From JBDKJS01 sp039806065 (GTDB lineage: Bacteria; Bacteroidota; Bacteroidia; AKYH767-A; 2013-40CM-41-45): a stretch of DNA of 7,980 nt. This document shows, piece by piece, positions 1-7,600 of this stretch. Made by a program: the position numbers and the translations under genes. The notes below the pieces were generated by a model, which searched no databases, was not told where the DNA came from, and was given only the letters and a program-made list of their open reading frames with translations. Location of the stretch: the NCBI GenBank assembly GCA_039806065.1, contig JBDKJS010000202.1:1-7980 (forward strand), written 5' to 3'. How positions within the stretch are numbered: the first letter of the stretch is position 1; each line of letters starts with the position of its first letter.

Positions 1-1064
1 CTTGCATTGCTAAAAATTACGAAGTAGAAGTTATTCATATTTGTGCTGAAGGAAAGAATATTATTCGCCCATTCGATAATGAAAAAGAATCGAATTTCAT
101 ACTGCAGCAATATTACTATCCCTCGCGTAATTTAATATGGAGCATACTAATGCAATGTGCATTGTATTTGAAAGCCATCTGGAGAATAAAGAATAAAAAG
201 AAAATCATTGCGCTCCACAGTTATATCATTGGAAGGTCCACCATCATTTCATTCCTACTTTCAAAAATATGGCAAAAACCTTTTGTAATATCAGAACAAC
301 ACAGCGCATTTGCGACCGGCAAATTCAATATGAAGCCATGGTTACTAAGAAAGCTATATCGAAAAATTTTTAAAAAAGCAGATGCGGTGAGCACAGTCTC
401 CATTTTTTTAAAAACAAAAATGGAAGCAAGTGCATTTGACAATGTTAATTGGTTTATAACTCCAAATGTGGTTCACGAAATATCCAACCAAGATCCTCCA
501 ATTGATCCGTTTCAATTTAAATGGTTAGTAGTAGCTGATCTAGTAGATGAAATAAAAAATATAAGCGGAACACTAAAGGCCTTTCATAAAGTATTGGAAA
601 CCTTACCTCACCATTCGCTTACAATAGTTGGTGGTGGAAAGGATGCAAAACGATTGCTTGACATGGTAAATAGCGATTTAATACTAAAGGAAAAAGTTAT
701 TTTTACTGGCCTACTACCAAATCATAGGGTATTAGAATTACTTAATTATCATCATGCAATCATTGTAAACAGTCGTTTCGAAACTTTTAGCGCCATTTGT
801 ATAGAATCGCTAGCAGCTGGTCGGCCTGTAATTGCTACCAGATGTGGAGGCCCTAATGAAATTTTGGATTCATCCGTTGGCATTTTAATTGATGTGGATG
901 CCAATGATCAGCTCATTAAAGCCATGCATAGCATGAGTAGCAACTATTCACAATATCCTTCACAAGTATTGAAAAAATACATTCAACACCGCTATAGCTT
1001 TAGTCATTGTAATCGTATTTTTGGCGATATGTATCAAAAAGCCATAGCAAACTATGATGCGTGA
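1..1064 (+). CDS. GT4-family (group 1) glycosyltransferase, 5' end missing
   Basis: This is probably a cytoplasmic or membrane-associated enzyme that moves a sugar from a nucleotide-sugar donor onto a growing surface polysaccharide. The reading frame is open from base 3, 49 codons before the first ATG at 150, and those codons look like a GT-B N-terminal fold (YEVEVIHI strand). The gene therefore starts outside the window and ATG 150 is not the true start. Numbering from that ATG, ALHSY (21-25) and SEQHS (48-52) fit the acceptor-side strands. PNVV (105-108) opens the C-terminal Rossmann domain, followed by LTIVGGGKD (137-145). The GT4 signature ETFSAICIE has glutamates at 211 and 219 (E-x7-E) and is followed by AAGRPVIAT and GGPNEIL. 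About 353 codons are visible; roughly 20 more are probably missing, judged from usual family length. It overlaps the flippase gene downstream. Donor and acceptor sugars cannot be told from the sequence. Confidence 0.9.
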   Translation, partial: CIAKNYEVEVIHICAEGKNIIRPFDNEKESNFILQQYYYPSRNLIWSILMQCALYLKAIWRIKNKKKIIALHSYIIGRSTIISFLLSKIWQKPFVISEQHSAFATGKFNMKPWLLRKLYRKIFKKADAVSTVSIFLKTKMEASAFDNVNWFITPNVVHEISNQDPPIDPFQFKWLVVADLVDEIKNISGTLKAFHKVLETLPHHSLTIVGGGKDAKRLLDMVNSDLILKEKVIFTGLLPNHRVLELLNYHHAIIVNSRFETFSAICIESLAAGRPVIATRCGGPNEILDSSVGILIDVDANDQLIKAMHSMSSNYSQYPSQVLKKYIQHRYSFSHCNRIFGDMYQKAIANYDA

Positions 1065-2322
1065 TGGAATATTTACTTTTTTGAGTAAGCTCATCATTGC
1101 ATTAATTAATTTTATTATTGTAATCATCACTGCCCGGTATCTTGGAGCCGAAGGGCGCGGTGTGATCAGTCTTTTTATACTCAACTTATCTATTGCCATG
1201 ATGGTGAGTAATATTGCTGCAGGCCCATCAATGGTGGTGCTTTTGCAAAAATATCCAGTAGCTGCCCTTTTGCGATGGAGTTATACATGGTCATTTATCG
1301 CTAGCCTTTTCATTAGCATCATTGCCGCTGTGTTTGAACTTACTGACCGTAATTATATAGTGCATCTTTTTCTCTTAAGCTTGTTCCAAGCCATGATGAA
1401 TGCTCACTTACAGGTGCTCCTCGCACGTTTTAAGCAAACCATTTACAACAGTATTACCATAGGCGTGGCATTCATCACAATTGTTTTCATGGTAGTATTT
1501 TTAGAGATGAATAAAATAGCCACCCCACGGCATTATTTGTTTGCACTATATGCTGCCAATATTCTTGGAGTTATTTTAAGTTATGTTCAAGTTCAATTAT
1601 TAGAACCTGTTGAAAGACCTATTCAATTAGCCGGAATGGTACCAGCGGTTTTTAAATTAGGAGGAATTGTTCAAGCTGCCAACTTAATTCAATTAATGAA
1701 TTATAGACTCAATGTGTTTGTGCTTGAAAAAGTTGATGGACTGGCAGCTACTGGATATTATACTACCGCTCTTTCCATTATAGAATCAACATGGTTGTTA
1801 ACCAGTGGTTTTGCAATTGTATTTTTTGCTAAAGCTAGCGATCCGGAACAATCAAAAAAAATGACAAAACTGGTCCCTATGCTGTGCAGGTGGTTGGTGT
1901 TTCTTACTGGTGTAGCGGCAATTGCAATTTGCCTTCTCTCTAAACAATTTTTCAACGAATTATTTGGAAGTGGATTTGGAGCTATGAAACCTTTACTTTG
2001 GATGATGGCACCAGGGGTAGTAATTTTCACTACTTGCATTATCATCAGCAATTATTTTTCTGCCATAAACAAAGCCAAGTACAGCATGCAAGGTTCCCTA
2101 ATGGGTTTAGTAGTTTCTGCAGTGATCGGATTTCCATTAATCAATTGGTTGGGCATAAAGGGTGCAGCGCTTACCTACTCTTTATCATTGATGGCATCAA
2201 GTATTTTTATGCTTCAAAAATTTTTAAGAGAAACCGGAGCCAATAAAAAAACACTCATTGCGATCAAAGACGATCTGGCTTCCCTGAAACAGTATCTTAC
2301 CAGCAATTTGAACAAACTGTAA
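1054..2322 (+). CDS. Wzx-type polysaccharide flippase (MOP/MVF superfamily)
   Basis: This is an inner-membrane protein of 422 residues, the usual size for O-antigen and capsule flippases, which move undecaprenyl-linked glycan units to the periplasmic side. The chain is very hydrophobic with about 12 likely membrane helices (roughly 10-27, 35-55, 77-95, 102-122, 131-150, 158-178, 200-216, 233-258, 275-296, 315-336, 348-365, 368-388). The loop ARYLGAEGRGVISL (27-40) after the first helix is the best family signature, and the segment GYYTTALSIIESTWLL (235-250) is also typical. The C-terminal tail (390-422) is charged and probably cytoplasmic. The start at ATG 1054 lies inside the glycosyltransferase gene, an 11-base overlap; a second ATG at 1057 would give an 8-base overlap. 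Such overlap suggests translational coupling. The flippase role is inferred from family; no substrate can be assigned. Confidence 0.88.
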   Translation: MMRDGIFTFLSKLIIALINFIIVIITARYLGAEGRGVISLFILNLSIAMMVSNIAAGPSMVVLLQKYPVAALLRWSYTWSFIASLFISIIAAVFELTDRNYIVHLFLLSLFQAMMNAHLQVLLARFKQTIYNSITIGVAFITIVFMVVFLEMNKIATPRHYLFALYAANILGVILSYVQVQLLEPVERPIQLAGMVPAVFKLGGIVQAANLIQLMNYRLNVFVLEKVDGLAATGYYTTALSIIESTWLLTSGFAIVFFAKASDPEQSKKMTKLVPMLCRWLVFLTGVAAIAICLLSKQFFNELFGSGFGAMKPLLWMMAPGVVIFTTCIIISNYFSAINKAKYSMQGSLMGLVVSAVIGFPLINWLGIKGAALTYSLSLMASSIFMLQKFLRETGANKKTLIAIKDDLASLKQYLTSNLNKL

Positions 2323-2341
2323 TTTACCATCATTTAATTTC

Positions 2342-2358
2342 ATTTCTTCAATAGAAAT
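2342..2358. repeat. Short inverted repeat just after the flippase gene
   Basis: The arms ATTTCT (2342-2347) and AGAAAT (2353-2358) are perfect complements around a 5-base loop, 20 bases past the flippase stop codon. The stem is only 6 bp, AT-rich and not followed by a run of T, so it is a poor intrinsic terminator. It could be a weak 3' end structure or chance in AT-rich DNA. Confidence 0.3.
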
Positions 2359-2382
2359 TAACAATATCTCAGAAGTTGTTAA
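2358..2382. repeat. Inverted repeat TTAACAA/TTGTTAA in the leader of the secreted-protein gene
   Basis: TTAACAA (2358-2364) and TTGTTAA (2376-2382) are perfect 7-base inverted arms separated by 11 bases. The arm centres are about 18 bases apart, close to two helical turns, which suits a dimeric DNA-binding protein better than an RNA hairpin. The site lies about 70 bases upstream of the predicted -33 box of the next gene. There is no T run, so it is not a terminator. A regulatory role is inference only. Confidence 0.35.
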
Positions 2383-2394
2383 TAGCAATGGCCA

Positions 2395-2412
2395 TATTGA
2401 CTGTTTATTGAC
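2395..2412 (+). repeat. Tandem TATTGAC direct repeat, 11-base period
   Basis: TATTGAC occurs at 2395-2401 and again at 2406-2412, so the copies are 11 bases apart, about one helical turn, on the same face of the DNA. They sit some 42 bases upstream of the predicted -33 element of the secreted-protein gene, a usual place for an activator. Two 7-mers in AT-rich DNA can also arise by chance, so the assignment as a regulatory site is tentative. Confidence 0.3.
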
Positions 2413-2453
2413 AAAACAATGATGCTTTACTGATGAAATAGTTAAGGAAATGT

Positions 2454-2483
2454 TTTGATTTTTTGTTTCAATGATTACATTTG
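2454..2483 (+). promoter_or_regulatory. Bacteroidota-type promoter (TTTG, 18 bases, TAnnTTTG)
   Basis: The -7 element TACATTTG (2476-2483) matches the Bacteroidota consensus TAnnTTTG fully. A -33 element TTTG lies at 2454-2457, giving an 18-base spacer; a second TTTG at 2462-2465 is too close. Transcription would begin near 2488-2490, leaving a leader of about 40 AT-rich bases before ATG 2529 with no Shine-Dalgarno sequence, as is common in this phylum. It most likely drives the secreted-protein gene on its own. Confidence 0.65.
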
Positions 2484-2528
2484 TCATTCAAAATTAAACC
2501 ATTTATTAATTAAACTAAAAGAATTAAA

Positions 2529-4457
2529 ATGAAGAAGACTTTACTAGCAATTATGGCTGTGGGAATTGGTCTTAGCGCTTCTGCTGCAGATCGTGGCAAG
2601 GCAGCTGGACTTAAATCAGTTCGCCACAATGACAACTTCGTAGCCAACGAAGCCCTTAGCACCAACTCAACTCACGCAACTGCCCGTGGTGGTCAACAAG
2701 GCAATACAACGGCAGGTACTTATCAAATGGGTATCATGGGTAATGCCTATGGAACCTACAATGGAGGCCGCTGCTTCCTATGGTATGAACCATCATTGGA
2801 TATTTTAGTTCAAGTTCACCGTTCTGACTTATCACTCGATCCTACTACGGGTCACATCCGTTTCGATATCAGTACAGATCGTGGTTTAACTTGGAATGCT
2901 AACGTAGGCCCAATTTATACTGATCCTACTAACGTAGCGCGTGCTCGTTACCCACAAGGTGGTCTTTGGAACCCAACTGGTAACACAGATCCTGCCAATG
3001 CTCGTGTAGTGTACTACGCTCCACTAACTGATGGCGCTGGCTGGTTTGCCAATGCACATGGTGCTGTGAATTTAGATGGTACTAATGCCAACCAAAGCGT
3101 TGACAACTACGTGCCAGGTACTTTTGATGGTGATGTTGCAGATGAAATGCACATCGTAAAAAATACTGGTGATGTTTGGGTTTTCAATCGCGGATTTGAC
3201 CAAGCTAACATCGTTTATTTAGATAAAGTTTATGCCATTCATGGTGTATGGGATGCTACTTTAGGTCATCATGTTTATACACCGCATGAAATACCATCTC
3301 CGTTAGTTGATGGCAATTTCATAGATGGCAAATTGGCTTTCAGTGATGATGGTCAAACAGGATATGTAACCGTAATGGGTAACAGATGCCGCCAAGTACC
3401 AGGCGTACCTAACAATGCAACCGACAGTACTATCTATTTCATCGTTCACAAAACTACTGATGGTGGTACTACTTGGAATACAATAGGAAGCGTTTACGTA
3501 CAAGGTGCTGATACCTTGCTTCAAAATGGCGAAACCTTATCTTCAGGTTTCAATCATGATTTAGCGGTAGACAATGCTGGCAACTTACACATCTGTACAC
3601 AAATTGGTATTGCCGCTCTTGCTGCTGATGGATCTTTCGGTTCTATTATCAATCAAGCTGGATTCTATGGCGTATTCGACATTTATACTACTGATGGTGG
3701 TGGTTCATGGGCATGCAAATTGCTAGGTAAACCACTTTCTTTCCGTGGAACTTTCGGTACAGCTCCAAATGATATCAGCGAAGATATCCGCCCTACCGCA
3801 TCACGTAACTATGCAGGTGATAAATTATTCTTCTCTTGGTTCGAAACTGATACCTTAACTTGGGGAACTACTGATAACTTATTCCCTGATATGCACTATC
3901 GTGGCCTTGATTTAACAACTGGCCTTTGGAGTGCTGAATTAACCACTGAAGGTGGTTCTGCTGATGGTGCAATGACCATAGCAAATGCATCATATTATGT
4001 AATTGATGATGGTGCTGGAAACTACACTATTCCTGCTTCTTATTCTATATTCCAAGCTGCTGGTGATCCTGTGAGCCCAGTTGATCTTTGGTATGTGGAT
4101 GAGGCGGTAGTAAATTCATTTACTGAAACATTGGAAGCAGCTCCGCTTGCATTTGACAATTGCTTAAACCTTACTTCAGTAACCAATATTGCTAATGATG
4201 GTTTCCAAGTGTCTAGCAACTACCCTAATCCATTCAATGGCATCACTAAATTTGACCTTACATTAGTTAATGCTGATGAAGTAACCATCTCTATTACTGA
4301 TGTAACAGGTAAATTAGTAGCTACACAATCTTATGGTAAAATAGCCGCTGGTAGCAACACTGTTGAATTCAATGCTGCTGGTGTAAGTGCCGGATTGTAT
4401 GTTTACACTGTAACTGTTGGACAAAAAGCTGTTACTGGTAAATTGACCATTCAATAG
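2529..4457 (+). CDS. Secreted Asp-box (BNR) beta-propeller-like protein with T9SS type A sorting domain
   Basis: This is a 642-residue exported protein of unknown activity. Residues 1-19 are a Sec signal peptide (MKK, hydrophobic core, likely cleavage after ASA at 17-19). The central region holds three Asp-box motifs: STDRGLTW (115-122), TTDGGTTW (309-316) and TTDGGGSW (387-394), the turn motif of sialidase-like and other BNR beta-propellers. I see no FRIP motif or clear arginine triad, so sialidase activity is not supported. Residues about 562-642 form the T9SS type A sorting domain: NYPNPFNG (564-571), then ITDVTGKLV, AGLYVYTV and a final GKLTIQ. T9SS cargo crosses the outer membrane and is released or attached to the cell surface with loss of this domain. 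Five cysteines are present (82, 287, 356, 396, 545). The gene has its own promoter and terminator. Of its 17 arginine codons, 16 are CGT/CGC, suggesting high expression. It could be an adhesin, a glycan-binding protein or an enzyme. Confidence 0.88.
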   Translation: MKKTLLAIMAVGIGLSASAADRGKAAGLKSVRHNDNFVANEALSTNSTHATARGGQQGNTTAGTYQMGIMGNAYGTYNGGRCFLWYEPSLDILVQVHRSDLSLDPTTGHIRFDISTDRGLTWNANVGPIYTDPTNVARARYPQGGLWNPTGNTDPANARVVYYAPLTDGAGWFANAHGAVNLDGTNANQSVDNYVPGTFDGDVADEMHIVKNTGDVWVFNRGFDQANIVYLDKVYAIHGVWDATLGHHVYTPHEIPSPLVDGNFIDGKLAFSDDGQTGYVTVMGNRCRQVPGVPNNATDSTIYFIVHKTTDGGTTWNTIGSVYVQGADTLLQNGETLSSGFNHDLAVDNAGNLHICTQIGIAALAADGSFGSIINQAGFYGVFDIYTTDGGGSWACKLLGKPLSFRGTFGTAPNDISEDIRPTASRNYAGDKLFFSWFETDTLTWGTTDNLFPDMHYRGLDLTTGLWSAELTTEGGSADGAMTIANASYYVIDDGAGNYTIPASYSIFQAAGDPVSPVDLWYVDEAVVNSFTETLEAAPLAFDNCLNLTSVTNIANDGFQVSSNYPNPFNGITKFDLTLVNADEVTISITDVTGKLVATQSYGKIAAGSNTVEFNAAGVSAGLYVYTVTVGQKAVTGKLTIQ

Positions 4458-4487
4458 TTAAGATAAGTTTTAATCAGCTTATAAATG

Positions 4488-4520
4488 AGGCTGTCTCGAA
4501 TAAAGAGACAGCCTTTTTTT
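4488..4520 (+). terminator. Strong intrinsic terminator of the secreted-protein gene
   Basis: A perfect 10-bp stem, AGGCTGTCTC (4488-4497) pairing with GAGACAGCCT (4505-4514), closes a 7-base loop and runs straight into seven T residues (4514-4520). It begins 30 bases after the stop codon at 4455-4457. It is much more GC-rich than the DNA around it, as expected of a rho-independent terminator. It should isolate the secreted-protein gene from the mutase gene downstream. Read from the other strand the T run is absent, so it acts on + strand transcripts. Confidence 0.92.
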
Positions 4521-4636
4521 GTGAATACACTCCCGTTGCCATTCACTTAAATGCTCACCAAACAGATCCAATTAATTAGTAGTTATGCTTTACCATTTGC
4601 TGTTAGCAATAGATAGAAAAAATGCAATTTGTTGAG

Positions 4637-4644
4637 TATATTTG
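4637..4644 (+). promoter_or_regulatory. Possible -7 promoter element for the mutase gene
   Basis: TATATTTG fits the Bacteroidota -7 consensus TAnnTTTG exactly and lies 43 bases before ATG 4688, giving a leader of about 38 bases. No TTTG or TTG is found at the expected 17-20 bases upstream (nearest are 4596-4599, too far, and 4628-4631, too near), so the promoter is incomplete or needs an activator. A promoter is expected here because a strong terminator lies just upstream. Confidence 0.45.
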
Positions 4645-4687
4645 CCCAAAGCCCCCTGAAATTTAGGAGAGATCAATTTTTACCGTC

Positions 4688-7600
4688 ATGACTACCCAAC
4701 CGCATCCCTATCAACCAAAAAATAAAATAAGAATTGTAACAGCAGCTTCCCTTTTTGATGGGCATGATGCTGCCATTAACATAATGCGCAGAATTATCCA
4801 AACAAGCGGTGCTGAAGTAATTCATTTAGGTCACGATAGAAGTGTGGAACAGGTTGTAAACTGTGCCATACAAGAAGATGTACAAGCCATTGCCATGACA
4901 AGTTACCAAGGTGGCCATACAGAATATTTTAAATACATGCATGACTTATTGAAAGAACGTGGAGCAGGCCATATTAAAATCTTTGGTGGAGGTGGTGGCA
5001 CCATTTTACCCGAAGAGATAAAAGAACTGCATCAATATGGCATTACCCGAATTTACCATCCTGATGATGGTCGGGCGATGGGACTTCAAGGTATGATCAA
5101 TGACCTTTTACAACAATGCGATTTCGCAACTGGAATCAACTTAAATGGAGAATTAAGTCAACTTAAAGAAAAAAATCCCCTTGCCATAGGGAGAATCATT
5201 TCCTGTGCAGAAAATAATCCAGATGAATTTAAAAAATTAGTTACCAAGCTAAACATTACACCTGACAATAAAATACCTGTTTTAGGAATTACTGGAACTG
5301 GTGGTGCAGGGAAATCTAGTTTGGTTGATGAATTGGTTCGCAGATTTATTATTGATTTTAAGGACAAAACTTTAGCCATCGTTTCAGTTGACCCCAGTAA
5401 ACGAAAAACCGGTGGTGCTTTATTAGGTGATAGAATCCGTATGAATGCGATTAATAATAATCGTGTTTACATGCGGTCGCTTGCCACAAGACAAAGTAAT
5501 CTTGCACTAAGTAAATATGTAAAAGATGCAGTGGATATTCTTAAAGCTGCACATTTTGATCTAATAATTTTAGAAACAAGTGGAATTGGACAAAGTGATA
5601 CCGAAATAATAGAACACAGCGATCTAAGTCTTTACGTGATGACTCCCGAATATGGTGCAGCCACACAATTAGAGAAAATTGACATGCTTGACTTTGCTGA
5701 TGTAATAGCCTTAAACAAATTCGATAAGCGTGGAGCATTGGACGCACTACGCGATGTGAAAAAACAATACAAGCGCAATCATCAACTCTGGGAAACCGCA
5801 GATGATAAAATCCCTGTTTATGGAACAATCGCTTCGCAGTTTAATGACCCTGGCATGAATAGCCTCTACCGAGCTATCATAGACAGGCTAAATGAAAAAG
5901 TAGGTACTCAATTAAAGTCATCATTCGAGATGACTGCAGAACAATCGGAAAAAATTTACATCATCCCTCCTGCCAGAACTAGATACCTGAGCGAGATTAC
6001 AGAAACCATTCGCTCCTATGACCAATGGAGTAAAGATCAAAGTGCTATAGCACAACAATTGTTTTCTATTAATAAAACCATCGAAGTATTAAAAGATGAA
6101 AACTTAACCACTAATATAGATTTAATTGCACAGCTAACCCATCTTTACACTAAAGCTGCTCTTAACCTTGACAATCACAATAAAAAATTACTTGACAATT
6201 GGAATGCTGAAGCTGAAAGGTACCAAAACGAAATATATAGTTATAAAGTCCGCGACAAAGAAATTAAAGTAGCCACTCATTCTGAGAGCTTGTCTAGATT
6301 ACAGATTCCAAAAGTAGCTACTCCCCGCTATGAAGCTTGGGGCGAAAGATTGAAATGGGCCTTACAAGAAAATTATCCTGGGTTCTTTCCCTTTACAGCT
6401 GGCGTATTTCCTTTCAAGCGCGAAGGCGAAGACCCTACAAGAATGTTTGCTGGAGAAGGTGGCCCTGAACGAACCAATAGAAGATTTCACTATGTAAGCC
6501 TTGGGATGCCAGCCAAGCGGCTAAGTACAGCCTTTGACAGTGTAACACTTTATGGACAAGATCCAGATCACAGACCCGATATTTATGGTAAAATTGGAAA
6601 TAGCGGAGTAAGCATTTGTTGCCTTGATGATGCAAAGAAACTGTATAGCGGCTTTAATTTGGTCGATCCAAAAACATCGGTAAGCATGACCATTAACGGT
6701 CCAGCCGCTATTCTCACAGGTTTTTTTATGAATGCAGCCATAGACCAGCAATGTGAGCGATACATCATTGAAAATGACCTAACAGCAACAGTAGAAGATA
6801 AAATTAACGAAATATACAAAAGTAAAAATACCCAACGACCTACATATCAAGGTGAGCTACCTAAAGGAAATGACGGATTAGGGTTGATGCTACTAGGTGT
6901 AACCGGTGACCAGGTACTTCCAGCAGATGTATATCAAAAAATAAAGACAGCAACACTCGCAGCCGTTAGAGGAACAGTGCAAGCTGATATTTTAAAAGAA
7001 GATCAGGCGCAGAACACCTGTATATTCTCTACTGAATTTTCATTGCGATTGATGGGGGATGTACAACAATACTTTATTGAAAACAATGTACGAAATTTTT
7101 ATTCCGTTTCCATCAGTGGATACCATATAGCCGAAGCAGGTGCCAATCCTATAACACAATTAGCACTAACCTTGAGCAATGGTTTCACATTTGTAGAATA
7201 TTACTTAAGTAGAGGAATGGACATTAACAAATTTGCTCCAAACTTCAGCTTTTTCTTCAGCAATGGAATTGATCCAGAATACAGTGTAATCGGTAGGGTA
7301 TCCCGCAGGATTTGGGCCAAGGCTATGAAATATAAATACAAAGCCAATGAGCGTGCTCAGATGTTAAAGTACCATATTCAAACAAGCGGCAGATCACTAC
7401 ACGCTCAAGAAATTGATTTTAATGATATTCGCACCACACTACAAGCCCTTTATGCCATCTACGATAATTGCAATTCACTTCATACCAATGCCTATGATGA
7501 AGCCATTACCACACCTACTGAGGAAAGTGTGCGTAGGGCTATGGCCATCCAATTAATTATTAATCGAGAATTAGGTTTAGCTAAAAATGAAAATCCACTA

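Noticed and set aside
150..152. ATG 150 as the true start of the glycosyltransferase gene
   Set aside because: The same frame stays open to the left edge, and the 49 codons before it encode a strand typical of the GT-B N-terminal domain, so the gene continues beyond the window.
1998..2246. 82-codon open frame on the + strand in another frame inside the flippase gene
   Set aside because: It is fully contained in a well supported membrane-protein gene and its product has no family likeness.
2224..2487. 87-codon open frame on the - strand covering the end of the flippase gene and the leader of the secreted-protein gene
   Set aside because: It overlaps a clear gene and the predicted promoter, has no recognisable domain, and its sequence looks like a shadow of AT-rich DNA.
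2529..4457. Calling the secreted protein a sialidase on the strength of its Asp boxes
   Set aside because: Asp boxes occur in many non-sialidase propellers, and no FRIP motif or arginine triad is visible.
4521..4546. Inverted repeat GTGAAT/ATTCAC with a 14-base gap right after the terminator
   Set aside because: Six-base arms with a long loop and no T run are expected by chance, and nothing else marks the site.
4521..4687. Cobalamin riboswitch ahead of the B12-dependent mutase gene; the stretch CTCCCGTTGCCATTCAC slightly recalls a B12 box
   Set aside because: The leader is too short and the conserved B12-box core and its surrounding helices are absent. The stretch also lies upstream of the predicted transcription start. 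Such riboswitches normally control B12 synthesis and uptake genes rather than mutases.
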